DNA from: Bimuria novae-zelandiae CBS 107.79
Taxonomy: Eukaryota > Ascomycota > Dothideomycetes > Pleosporales > Didymosphaeriaceae
Length of the DNA stretch: 64,000 bases
Assembly (NCBI GenBank): GCA_010015655.1
Contig: ML976764.1
Coordinates: forward strand, 62,001-126,000
Reading direction: 5' to 3'
Shown here piece after piece: positions 22,089-32,802 of the stretch. The position numbers and the translations under genes are program-made. The notes beneath the pieces were generated by a model, which searched no databases, was not told where the DNA came from, and saw only the letters and a list, made by a program, of their open reading frames with translations. The first letter of the stretch is position 1, and each line of letters opens with the position of its first letter.

Positions 22089-22772
22089 ATGTGCACATAC
22101 TGCGATTTGAACTACCGATGCGGCCACACGTCGACCTCGCACCGCTGCCCGCGCACCACGACCATTGTTTATGCCGCAAACGGTGAGAAAGTCGCCGATG
22201 TCCGTGGCTGTGACAACCAGGTGTACCTCAGCAAAGATCTGGACGATGACTGCATCGAGTGCAAGATGGCTCGTGGACTGAAGCCCGGAGCACAGACGAA
22301 TATGGGGAAGTGGGCGGAGTGGGGACCGAAGGAAGAGCGCATTGCGCAGCGCCAGCGACAGTTCTACGAGAAGGTTGATAAAGAACGTCAAGAGATGGGC
22401 GCACCGCTAGTGGAAGGAGGTGTACAAGCGGCGATGGCGCAGAGAGAATATGGTCGTCATGTGCCTACGATGGGTAAAATCCGGGATTGGGGACATCAAG
22501 TGAGGAGCGATTTGATTGACCAGGGCTGTGGAATGACGACCTCGCCAGAGGCCAGCGGCGGGAGTGTGGCAAGCGAGTCTGTGCCGGTGTACCCTGGGGG
22601 GAGGCAGGAGGCGGTGAAGAGGCAGGACTTCGACGTGGAGAACGACGACTGGATGTGGGGAGGGATGAAAGGGTTCGGAGGAGACCAGGCCGACGAACTG
22701 GCTCGGACTGTGGCGCCTGGGGACTTACAGATGGATGAGACTGCGCGCCAGTCGAAGCGACGAAAGATGTAA
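22089..22772 (+). CDS. Hypothetical protein with N-terminal Cys/His motif (MC-Y type)
   Basis: I choose the ATG at 22089, giving 227 residues starting MCTYCDLNYRCGHTSTSHRC; the frame stays open upstream, but that part is a Ser/Pro/Thr stretch without family character. This short motif (M-C-x-Y, later C-x-H and C) is common at the start of uncharacterised Dothideomycete proteins and resembles the neighbouring minus-strand protein. The middle is helical and charged (KEERIAQRQRQFYEKVDKERQ), and the C-terminus ends in a basic SKRRKM that may be a nuclear signal. No enzyme motif. Function unknown. Confidence 0.65.
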   Translation: MCTYCDLNYRCGHTSTSHRCPRTTTIVYAANGEKVADVRGCDNQVYLSKDLDDDCIECKMARGLKPGAQTNMGKWAEWGPKEERIAQRQRQFYEKVDKERQEMGAPLVEGGVQAAMAQREYGRHVPTMGKIRDWGHQVRSDLIDQGCGMTTSPEASGGSVASESVPVYPGGRQEAVKRQDFDVENDDWMWGGMKGFGGDQADELARTVAPGDLQMDETARQSKRRKM

Positions 22773-23096
22773 GCGGACCAAGGACGACTACCGTGGCTGC
22801 GTCTATCAACACGAAGATCATGACATCGATGAACAATACGAACCTGGTCGTCCGAACGAAACATTTACAAGTATTTTCATGGAAGTGCATACCGGTACTA
22901 TGTCACGTGGCCAGTCGGCGGACTACAACTTCGAGTCCGACCTTGAGTACTAACCTTTCCGTGCCAGGTTCAATACACCATAACCATAATCTGACCTGCC
23001 ATGATCGCGAACTGCAAAACTCCATCCAGACCCAAACGCCCTTTGATCATGCCAACCTTTCACATCACCACCATTTCGCTCATGGTGGCACATCCG
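22773..23096. other. Intergenic region between convergent genes
   Basis: 3' regions of two convergent genes; no feature seen. Confidence 0.45.
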
Positions 23097-23140
23097 CTAA
23101 TCCCTCACAGCCCTATCTTCACTTCTAGAACTCGCCCATC

Positions 23141-23194
<54 letters not shown>

Positions 23195-23673
23195 TTCTTC
23201 TTCCTCCTCCCCGCCCCACCTCAACAGCGACCCACTTACCCTCCTTCTTCCAATTCCACTCTTTCACCGCCTCTAATTTCGCCTTACCCTCCGCCTTCAC
23301 AGCCTTCGCAGCTTTTACCGCATACACGTCGACGGCCTTCATCATCTCCGCGCGCTTCACCGGATCCTTTTCGGCAGCCGCGGCAGTGGAGATGGACGCA
23401 TTGCGCTCCGCGTAGGCTTCTGCTTTGAGGCACTCGAAGCAGGCGAAGATGGAGGTGCGGGCGTGCGTGATGAGGGAGGCGTCCCAGGTAGCGGGGTCGT
23501 CGTGGTGGGTAGGCGCGCACGTGGGGGTGTTGGGGGCGCAGGCGGGGCGGCAGCGTTCGACGAGGGTGTTGGAGATGTGCGTGCAGGTAAAGAGCTTGCC
23601 GCTTTGTTAGCGTGTGGTTAAGAGCGATAGAGGGGGGAAGGGGGAGGGGTACTTTTTTGTAGTAGTTGCACAT
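23097..23673 (-). CDS. Hypothetical MC-Y type Cys/His protein, two exons, with poly-Gly run
   Basis: Exon 1 23673-23653 encodes MCNYYKK; an intron 23652-23595 (GTACCC ... CGGCAAG) joins it to LFTCTHISNTLVERC at 23594. The resulting start resembles the neighbouring MCTYCDLNYRCGH protein. About 172 residues as read: a Cys-containing N-terminal part, an Ala/Lys helix (KAVDVYAVKAAKAVKAE), then a glycine run encoded by 53 consecutive G on this strand. Frame after that run depends on its exact length, which may be an assembly artefact, so the C-terminus (to 23097) is unreliable. Function unknown. Confidence 0.5.
23142..23194. repeat. 53-base poly-C tract
   Basis: Uninterrupted C on the plus strand, within the predicted minus-strand coding region (glycine codons). 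Length is unreliable in most sequencing data. Confidence 0.95.
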
Positions 23674-25083
23674 TGTGGCGGTTATGTGGGGTGGAGATGT
23701 GTGTAGGTGTTGGATTGAGGAAGGTTTGGGTTAGAGAGGAGTGGGCTTAAGAGAGAGAGAGAGGGAGGGAGGGAGGATGGCGTTGGACAGGGTAGGAGTG
23801 GTAACTAAGTGTAGTTTATATGAGAGCGTGCTCCGAATTGAGGTGAAGTGAAAGACTGGGACAGTTATCATGGTAATAGCGGTACAGTGTAATTTCCCCA
23901 AAGTGAACAAAACGCCTTAGCCAAATGAAGGCTCATAGGCCTGCGCTCGAACCAAAGAGATGAGTGCAAACGCTGTAGAAAAGAAATTAAATAGCTTCAA
24001 TATGGTTCTGAGAAGTCACGAGCAAAATGCCATCCTCTGGCATTGGAAATGTTATTCTACTGGTGAAATATGGAGGGGCCAATTACTCAGACTGTACCGT
24101 ACACTTCCATCTCGCAAAAAATGAAAAAGCACGACTACTTCAGAAATTACGGGGATCTATACTATTCTCACGGCACATTCTACAACTACGTCTTCAGTCC
24201 GATCATCCCACGTCTCAGAGCCAATGCTGAAGCTTGACGCAGCACCACCTCGTGGGGTACCGCGATAACGCAAAGGCTTATAAGCATAAGCTGCGTGCTT
24301 GTGGTCATAAAATGTACTATACCTTTACTTTTAGACCGTAATAAGTTAGAGACGATGCATACTCTACTCAATAGGACGATTAAGCTTTCACAAGCCCGAA
24401 TGAATTCCAAGGGCGTCCAATAAATCACTCACAATGTCGAGGTGTTACAATATTTCTTAGCACAGGACTGAGGAGTCAAAGTCCCAGCTGATTCAAGCTG
24501 AACCAAGCCATTTCTTCCCTGTTCTGTTCCAATGGTTTACATCAGTCGGATCAGCAGCTTCAGAGCAGACGGCATCAGGGTGGACAGAAATGTGGAGACC
24601 GCAATGTGATAAAGACCGAAACGCTGTGAAGAGATCGAGGAACGGCGACGATGAGATGGTAGTGATGAAGGTAGTGAATTGTTATAGAATAATGTCTGGA
24701 ATGATAGATGATAATGATGACATGGACAGAGAATCGAAACCACAAGACTATCTTGAGAGGTGCGGGATTAAGACAACACGCCTCTCAACGTGCCAAATCT
24801 TCAAACGGGCCACTCCTTAGTATCAACCCGGCCTATTAGATAAGGAAATTTTTTGAGACACTTGGTGATGCCGGCCGTCCAGGTGGCCGCGACTGGGAAG
24901 TGAAGTGACGAGGAAACGATCGTGATCGGAAGGTAAGATAGACAAAAATCGGAGGCTGAAGGCTGGATGCTGAGTAGTACATTTCAGGAAAACGCCAAGG
25001 CAGGTGCAGACTTTGAAGGAGAAGAAGCTATCGCCGACTGCCATTCCGTGAGTATAATGCCATAATTCTGGACAACGCGTCAC
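23674..25083. other. 1.4-kb intergenic region
   Basis: Starts with a GA/GGGA microsatellite (about 23752-23775). The few ORFs are short, have no family features and overlap on both strands. No transposon ends or RIP-like composition seen. It should hold the promoter of the minus-strand gene on the left and the 3' end of the gene on the right. Confidence 0.5.
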
Positions 25084-27154
25084 CTACCTGTAAGCTGCAT
25101 CGACCTGTGACCGTCGTTTACGCTTTGTATGGTCGTCATGCTGCCGTGTCTGTCCATCCTCTTGATCGGTGTCTTCATAGCTTCTTTTCCGCGTAAAATT
25201 ATCGTCATGTCGGTTAAGTGACGGAACAGGACCAGAATCTCCTTCGGCATTGTGGGTGGGTTTTTCAGCGTCAAAATCGGATCCTACAGCAGTTCGGGTA
25301 CTAGCCTCAGAACGTGCTGGACTAACTCGTGAGCTAGCGAATGCACCACCGTTACCCTGCAGCTGCGACTGAGAAACGGCACTCCATGGACTTGCGCGCC
25401 CAGTATATGTTACAGGCAGAGTTTGATGTAGATTAGTGGAAGATATGGACCCGTATGGACGTGGCGCTGCAGTCCCAAAAGATGGGTCTCGATGGCCACC
25501 GTAGGACTGCGCTCTTTGTGGAGCAACACCAGGGCGTGGGGGCACACTGGTAGAAGGCGGTGCCGGGGGCTTTGGCGGGAGTGATACTGGTGGTTGATCG
25601 TTGCGCAACAGGGGAACTGATATTACTTCGCCGGAAGGCGGTTTGGGTGAGCCAGTGACACCGAGTCTCGCAAGTATATCCTCTTGTGCTTGATCTCTCA
25701 ACGAATGTCCACTTGGGCGGGGCGGTGTCGGTTGCTTAACATCCTCCATGTCGCCGGACAGAGCTTGTTCGAGATTGTCCATGACATTCCACGTAGGGTC
25801 TTGCATTTCTGCGTCTGCCTTTTCGACCTTACCCTCTACGGGCTCGTCGGGTCGATCACGTAGGGCAAGACAATCTTCTATGGAAATAAGATTTCGCTCC
25901 ATCTCTTCATCGGTGAAGACAACGAATGCAGGATCATCTTTGACCAGATACCATTCGTCAGTCCTCCTTACGTCCAAGAAAGCCTTGTAAGAGTTTTCGG
26001 TTGTGAAATACAACGACACAGATTCCCCATTGCCGAGATTTTCTGCAGGCGGTCTCAAAGACTGCTCTTCGGCTTCTTCAAACGTTGCTGGTAGTGCTCG
26101 CGTTACTTGTTTGGCAGGGCGCCAGGTGATGACACCAAGGCTTAGGTTGGGGTCAACAGGCTCGTTCGCTTTTGGCCAGATTGCGCCTTCGAAATCAAAA
26201 TCCCAGTCATCCCAACCCAAAAACAGTGGCGGTTTTTCTCCCGGAGCTGAGTCACTCGTAGCACTCTGAGGTTGTGCACTAGTAGGCGTTGGCTGCGCCG
26301 TCGGTGGGTTAGCTGAAGATGGCGTAGGATACGGGTTCACCTCTGACATTGTGTGCCCGTTAGGACCACCAAACGGACTGTACTGGCTCGTGGACTGACT
26401 TGTCGCTGAGTTGGATTGCCAGCCTTGCGCATTAGGCCATGCCTGCTGGTTTGTGTTGATAGGGGGTGGGTGATTTGGATATTGCTGATATCCAGCTTGC
26501 TGTTGTGGATATTGTGGTGCATTGGGATAGTGTTGTGCTTGTGGTACAGCTGGCTGAGGAGGATATCCTTGTGACGGCTGTTGCGGCCATTGGTAGTTTT
26601 GGGCCTGCTGATACCCGGGCTGGGAGAACGGCTGCTGCGGCGGATAATTTTGTGGTGGACCATAGCTTTGCGGCGAGTAAACTTGCGTGGGAGAGGCACC
26701 CTGGTATGGCTGGTTTGAATAGGGACCCGGAGCGGAAGGACCTTGCGAAAATCCCTGCTGAGGTGTCGGATATTGAACTGTTCCGAATGGACCCTGAGGT
26801 TGTGCGGGGCCGCGATAACCCGGTGGGGGAGGATATCGGGTGATTATCGGATTACCCTTCTTTTTCGGAGGCCTACGAGCCATCAGCATGAAAAAGGAAA
26901 AAAAAAAAAAGGTAGGCAGTGCTAGAGGAAGTGGCGCGATGAACTAAGAAATGTCAAACTGACATTGGCTTTGGAGGTTGCGGGGGTGCGCCAGGGTGGG
27001 GGTACGGGAAGCCATTCTGATACTGGTTATAACCCGGCTGTTGACCGTACTGGGGAGTCTGTTGACTGCCATAGGGCACTTGGCCAGGCAAGCCGTTGGC
27101 GTAGGAGGGTGGTTGGAACGATGCCGCACCAGTTACTGGTCCGTTCCAAGACAT
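25084..27154 (-). CDS. Q/P/Y-rich low-complexity protein, two exons
   Basis: Exon 1 27154-26964 begins MSWNGPVTGAASFQPPSYAN. An intron with GTCAGT ... CGTAG (26963-26873) joins PPQPPKPM to PPKKKGNPIITRYPPPPGYR, and exon 2 runs to 25084, giving 659 residues. The first half is a prion-like Q/P/Y/G-rich region. The middle holds an ordered core with GWDDWDFDFEGAIWP, WRPAKQVTRALP and YLVKDDPAFVVFTDEEME. The tail is basic (KRKRRSQ). The stop TAG lies inside CAGGTAGGT, so a further small 3' exon is possible. Such a layout suits an RNA- or transcription-associated nuclear protein, but that is inference; no named domain recognised. Confidence 0.65.
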
Positions 27155-27909
27155 TCCAACTCTTTAGCAGGGATCAAGATCTATGCTCAAAAGTGACAAA
27201 TTAAGAGCAGAAAAGGGACAGTGAATGAATAAGAGGATGGTTGACTCAGAAAGAGCGGGAGACCAAAAGTGGACGGATGCAGTGCTTAACCGCGGGTCAG
27301 ACGCGTGCCAAGGCGTTGAGCATCCTCGATAGTCCCAGGGAGTCCGGATTGTAAATCGGAGTTGATCCCACCAGATCAAGGATTGCCGCGAGTAAAGAAA
27401 GGAATCGCAAGACGCAAACGCGGAGCTGAAAAGAAGCGGTGGAGCGACACGTGAGGGCTGCTTAGGTGAGGGGAAGAAGCTGTCACAGCAGATGCGAGTG
27501 TATGCAGATGTTCGGGACACGCGGAAGTGACGTATGAGGAGAGGAACAGCGACAAACAGACCATTGATTTAAGACAGACGCGTTCGCACGGCAATGAGGC
27601 ACGAATTGGGCGACAAAGCATGGGATGTCCCGAACAAAGCGCGAGACGTGAGGTCTGATGGAGAAATTGGGCGCTAGCTGCTGCATCGGGCACAGACCCT
27701 CGGCGGGAGAGTGACGCTCGAAGCCGACGACAACGCGCGAACGCACTTTTGGCCGCGGGCTCTCGCCGCCACCACCCCAAAGCAGCGCCCCAATGCTCCC
27801 TCGAGGATGATTGTACGGTATCGCCATCTACTCGCGACCAGTATTCACTCCGTGCCCTGAGCCAGAAGCGCACGCAGGAGCTGCCGCAACCGCCTTACAA
27901 ATCCCCACC
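27155..27909. other. Divergent promoter region (low-complexity protein / ppg1)
   Basis: 755 bp between two divergent genes. Long overlapping ORFs on the minus strand show no family features and are judged chance frames in GC-rich DNA. Confidence 0.5.
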
Positions 27910-28976
27910 ATGCCTGGCCTTCCGTGTACGTCTTGCAGTGTTTAGGCAAGTGCGAGCTCGTGCTGAATTTTTACAGCTACCGTCGACCTGGACGAGTGCA
28001 TATCTCGCCTGTACAAGAAGGAGCTGCTCGCCGAGTCGGTCGTCGAGGCCATCTGCGCCAAAACAAAAGAGCTGCTTATGAAAGAAAGCAATGTCGTTCA
28101 TATCAGGGCGCCGGTGACCGTTGTTGGTGACATCCACGGCCAGTTCTTTGATATGATCGAGATCTTCAAGATCGGGGGTCCTTGTCCGGATACCAACTAT
28201 CTCTTTCTGGGTATGTTGGGGACATCTCTTGCGTGGCACGCGACAACAGCTGACCGCTCTGCTATCATATAGGTGACTACGTCGACCGTGGGCTCTTCTC
28301 AGTCGAAACGATTTCGCTGCTTGTATGTCTCAAGCTACGCTACCCGCACCGAGTGCATCTCATCCGCGGCAACCACGAGTCCCGCGGCGTCACGCAGTCG
28401 TATGGCTTCTACACAGAATGCTCTCGCAAATACGGGAACGCGAACGTATGGCACTACTTTACCGACATGTTCGACTTCCTCACACTTTCTGTGGTCATCA
28501 ATGACCAGATATTCTGCGTACACGGCGGCCTCTCTCCGTCGATACACTCGATAGACCAGATCAAGATCATCGACCGGTTCAGGGAGATACCTCACGAAGG
28601 GCCCATGGCGGACCTGGTATGGAGCGACCCAGACCCGGAAAGAGACGAGTTTTCGCTGAGTCCGAGAGGAGCGGGGTATACATTTGGGGCGCAGGTGGTG
28701 AAGAAATTCCTGGAGGTGAACGCCATGTCGCACATATTACGGGCACACCAATTATGCCAAGAGGGCTTCCAGGTGCTGTACGATGACCGGCTCAGCACCG
28801 TGTGGAGTGCGCCAAATTACTGCTACCGCTGCGGTAACATGGCGAGCGTGTTGGAGGTTAGCGATACGGGAGAGAGATTCTTTAATGTGTTCGATGCGAG
28901 CCCAGAGAACGATGTGCATCGGGCGGAGTCACAACAGCAGCAGGGCCGAGAGGTTACAACAGAGTACTTCTTGTGA
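27910..28976 (+). CDS. ppg1: PP2A-like Ser/Thr phosphatase catalytic subunit, Ppg1 type
   Basis: Exons 27910-27925, 27977-28210 and 28273-28976 give 317 residues. The first intron uses GTACGT and joins MPGLP to [18 protein letters not shown]. Metal-site motifs are all present: GDIHGQ, GDYVDRG, RGNHES, with later HGGLSP and [11 protein letters not shown], and the C-terminal YFL of the PP2A group. Ppg1-specific signs are [30 protein letters not shown] and [13 protein letters not shown]. It dephosphorylates Ser/Thr; in yeast Ppg1 works with the Far complex, relevant to glycogen and mitophagy control. Shorter than yeast Ppg1, lacking its long C-terminal insertion. Convergent with the uridine kinase gene. 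Confidence 0.93.
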
Positions 28977-29279
28977 TACCCTCTGAACTACAATAAACCA
29001 GTGATACCCTTTTGAATATGCATGCACCAGTTGGATGTTGACAATATCACATGCCGTGGACGACTAGGTGGAGTACGTTGGACACATTCTATGACATAAT
29101 CCTTCCGCCGATCGCCCTGTGCATCGAAGACTCCGGTGGAAGTGAGGCAAGTGCAAGATGTATTTGCATCGATATTCATCGGATTCATCAAAACTTCATT
29201 CATTGCTTATGTAGAGGCTGATATATGCAAAAATAGCCATGGCCCTTCCGGTACCCGTCAAGTCACTTCTACAACATCC
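28977..29279. other. Convergent intergenic region
   Basis: 3' ends of ppg1 and uridine kinase face each other over about 300 bp; nothing else seen. Confidence 0.5.
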
Positions 29280-30700
29280 TCAACATCCCAGATACTTTGT
29301 CTCGACCCACCGCTCCTCTCGCTCGTCGCCCATGCGGGCTACAACACACCGCACCTCAGGAAACACCCTCAATACGCGGTTCACGCCTATCCGCCCCGCC
29401 ATGTACGTCACAAACACGATCCTGTTCTCCGACACCCCGTGATCCACAAGGACCTTCACCGCCATCAACGCCGCTCCGCCACTGCTCATCTGCGGATCTA
29501 GCACCAGCACCAGTCCATGCTCCGAGATATTCGGTGGAAGGGCGCGGTAATGCAGTTCCGGCTCGCCTGTTCGATAGTTGGTCTGAATGAGAATCCGGCC
29601 TGTCCGACAGTCCGGAATAGTCCTCCTAAGACCCGTCTCGAAAGCCGAACCACCACGCAGCACGATCATCGCAGAGACCTCCTTGCTCTTGTGCAGACCC
29701 ATGTACAAGTGACCCTTCGGCGTCTGTACCTGCACGGGGTCAAACGGCAGAAAATCCACCGCCGTCTCAATGAGCAGCGAAACAATGCGATCGAAGTAAA
29801 ATATATAATCTTCCCGATCGGTCTTGGGATCCATGAGTAGAGTGTGAATCCCTTTCACCTGGTTCGTCTGCTTCAGCACCAGCGCATTCGGACTCAACGG
29901 GCTGTCCTCCGCAATCTTGCCCAAGCGTATGAGCTCCAATTGGTGCTGGCTCGACTTATGCGCGAGCGTGCTCTGGATCTGCTGGGACACCATGGAGATA
30001 GCAACCTTATTCTCGATACCCCGCGGGATAATGATATCCGCGATATCACGCTGCGGTTGTACGTACTTGTAGAAGTTCGGCTTGACGAAGCCGAACCACT
30101 GCTTGATGCAGCCGTCGATGTCGCGCCCGCGCTCTTTGACGTCCCGCGTGAGGCGCCGGGAGAGACATAGGTCGGCGTCTGCCTCGGCGAAAATGCGCAG
30201 GTCGAGCATGTCGAGGACGCGCTGGTCGTGCAGCGCGAAGATGCCTTCGACTATGAGGACGTGCGGGGAGTAGATGGTGGTGGTTTGGGGGAGGCGGGCG
30301 TGCTTTTCGAAGGAGTAGACGGGGATTTCTGCGACTTTGCCGTTCTTGATGTCTCTTAGTTTTTCGACTAGGACGTCGAAGTCTATGGCCTCTGGTGAGT
30401 CGAAGTCGTACTCGTTTCTAAAGGCGGCTTTGGATTGCTCTGGGGTCAGGGGCTTGTAGAATGAGTCCTACTCCGTTGTAAGCTGTGCGCACGTGACACT
30501 TTTCCATGTACGGATGCATGCATGAATGGACCGTTATAGCGTACCATGGACAAGATGACGACCCAAGGAAGGTTCAGCCTAGCCACCATAGCCAGTGCCA
30601 GCGACGTCTTCCCTGATCCTGAACTCCCTGCCACTCCAATAATGCTCGCGTCTCCCCATGGTGGGGAGTAATGTATACGCGAAGTCGGTGTGGACGTCAT
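29280..30700 (-). CDS. URK1: Uridine kinase with C-terminal uracil phosphoribosyltransferase-like domain
   Basis: Exon 1 30700-30545 starts MTSTPTSRIHYSPPW and contains the P-loop GVAGSSGSGKTSLAL. An intron 30544-30468 (GTACGC ... GGAGTAG) joins ILSM to DSFYKPLTPEQSKAA; exon 2 ends at 29280, 447 residues in all. The kinase domain continues with FDSPEAIDFDVL and EGIFALHD, and LSRRLTRDVKERGRD. The C-terminal UPRTase-like part has MIVLRGGSAFETGLRR, LIQTNYRTGEPELHY and LDPQMSSGGAA. Phosphorylates uridine and cytidine in pyrimidine salvage. The fused layout is normal for fungi; whether the UPRTase-like half is catalytic is not evident from sequence. Confidence 0.93.
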
Positions 30701-31304
30701 TTTCAAGGTTTCCAGATTTCAAAAAAGTTGACCTCCCAAATGTTGATATATCACCGCATAGTTCCTCAAAGATATATATAACATGAAAAGATAACAGTGA
30801 ACAGTGGAATCAAGAACGACGGATTCGACCGAGGCCTGCTGGCCCGTGAGAGAGAGAATTGGGAAGGCGGTCGATGCACAGACCCTTCCAAGGCCCACAT
30901 CAAAAACTTCCCAGGCCCGGTTGCGGGATTCAGTCTTCCACACACCATTTTGTTACAATGCAAACTCGGTGGTCGTCCTTTCCCAATGCTTTTCCGACGG
31001 ACGGTTAAGGTTTGCTTGCTCAACAGCCGTCCACTCAACAATCAACACATGCATTTCGCAGACGTTATGTAATCCATGCACGGACGCATTCGCTAAAGCA
31101 GAGCGTCACGATCTCTGCTCGCGAAGCTCCACCGCACCTCACCTGGCACCCTCCACCACACCGGCGAACTCCGCGCGCTGCTGGCACTTCTGACTGCGGC
31201 CGCGCTGCCCGTCTCCTACTCACTCATGGACGTCGGAGGAGGATACGAAGCCCGTCATGGTACGTCGCATAGCAGCTGTTTGTCTGCCCGCATAGCTTAC
31301 TTGG
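30701..31304. other. Divergent intergenic region (URK1 / gid8)
   Basis: About 600 bp holding both promoters. An ATG at 31226 and another at 31257 lie upstream of the gid8 start. The frame from 31226 runs into a stop whether or not the possible intron is removed, so it could act as an upstream ORF. Confidence 0.45.
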
Positions 31305-32508
31305 ATGCAGAGCTCCTCCACTGTATCCGTGTCGGCACCGACGCCGACGCAACATCATCCTTTCCAGCGAAAGGTCGATGAGGTCAAGCCGAGCAAGCCG
31401 TAAGTAAACCCGCAGACAAAGAAGCCGTATATGCAAGGTTATATGATGCGTTGAAAACAAGTTGGGAATCTCTCCGAAACTTTGTGTGGAGAATAAGTTA
31501 ACTTGAGATCTGATCCAGCTCTGTCAAGATTCTGGTACAGTTGGTTCCTATATTGCCTAGCATGCAGGAACCGGCTACACCAAAATCTCGACGTGCTGTC
31601 TGAGCATATACGGCCTCTCACGTCTCATTTGATGCATGGATGTTCTCGTGCTGACTTTGATTTGTTAGGGACATCGACTTCCTCGTTATGGACTATCTCA
31701 TTAGCCATGGCTACCCAGATACGGCCATGGAATTTACGAAAGAGGCAGGCCTGGCACTTGTCGAGGATGAGTCGATCGAAGCCCGCGTAGAGATACGTCA
31801 TGCTATACACAAGGGCGACATCGATACCGCCATCAACAAGATCAATGATCTGGATCCTCAGGTACGCGCAGCACTCTTCTTGTTCTCCCCACTTTCATGA
31901 TTAAAACCAGTTTCATGCACCACGCATAGCACTTGTGTGATGATGATAACCAAACCTTCAGTCCTCAGTATGATCTTTGAAGCAATACTCCACATTGTCT
32001 TTCAGTTTTTTTTTTTAGCAAAGCTGACATTCTTCAGATCCTCGACAAAGATCCTGCCTTGCACTTCGCACTCCTCCGTCTCCAGCTCATCGAGCTCATC
32101 CGAAGCTGTACTTCTGCACCCGGCTTAGACATCACCCCTGCCATCAACTTCGCTTCCTCCCAGCTTGCGCCGCGCGCGGCCACTAATGAGGTGTTCCTCA
32201 AGGATCTCGAGCTCACCATGACGCTCCTCATCTTCCTTCCCTCGACCGACCTGCAGCCGCAGCTAGCCGAGCTCCTCAAGCCTCAGTTGAGGCAGGAAGT
32301 AGCCGCTAAGGTCAACGAAGCCATCTTGATCAGTCTAGGTGCCAGAGGCGAGGCTCGCATATGCGCCCTCTACCGCGCAAGGCTGTGGAGCGAGAAGCAG
32401 GCGAGAGAGGCAGGCAAAGACATACCGGCAGTTATGCCACTTGGCCTAGAGCCAAGCCCAGTTCAGTCCAATGGAAACGGCGAGGCAGCAGATGTAATGG
32501 TTCAGTAG
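31305..32508 (+). CDS. gid8: GID ubiquitin ligase complex subunit Gid8 (LisH-CTLH-CRA)
   Basis: Exons 31305-31399, 31669-31861 and 32038-32508 give 252 residues. LisH: DIDFLVMDYLISHGYPDTAM; CTLH follows (IEARVEIRHAIHKGDIDTAI), then the CRA region to about residue 220. This order and length match Gid8, a scaffold of the GID/CTLH E3 ligase that degrades gluconeogenic enzymes in yeast. The start is ambiguous: either ATG 31305 (MQSSSTVSV) or ATG 31257 followed directly by an intron 31260-31310, giving MSSSTVSV. Both keep the same frame. The second intron is long for this window (269 bp). Confidence 0.88.
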
Positions 32509-32802
32509 GCTGGCCATTCTTATCCACCGTATCACCCTCGTGAGGGAAGATTTGTGCCGACTGTATAGTAGGGGATACGTAACCCAGGTAGGACTTGACT
32601 GCCGTTATACTGCAGCATGCTTGTCTGGTATTGGGAGGCCAGCCTGAGACAGTATTGATGTTTGACGATACCATACCAACAATAAATGATCATGTTCCTG
32701 TTATATGTTAAACACTTGTCACTCTCGTCTCATCTCCGCACATATCGTGGTCTACCCAATGACATCAAATTTTAGAAAGAATAAAATTCCATTCAGCGAT
32801 CT

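Noticed and set aside
24027..24820. Several 60-80 codon ORFs between 24.0 and 24.8 kb
   Set aside because: Short, mutually overlapping on both strands, no motifs; left as intergenic.
27376..27873. 165-codon minus-strand ORF in the ppg1 promoter
   Set aside because: Arg/Ser/Cys-rich chance frame without motifs, overlapping another open frame.
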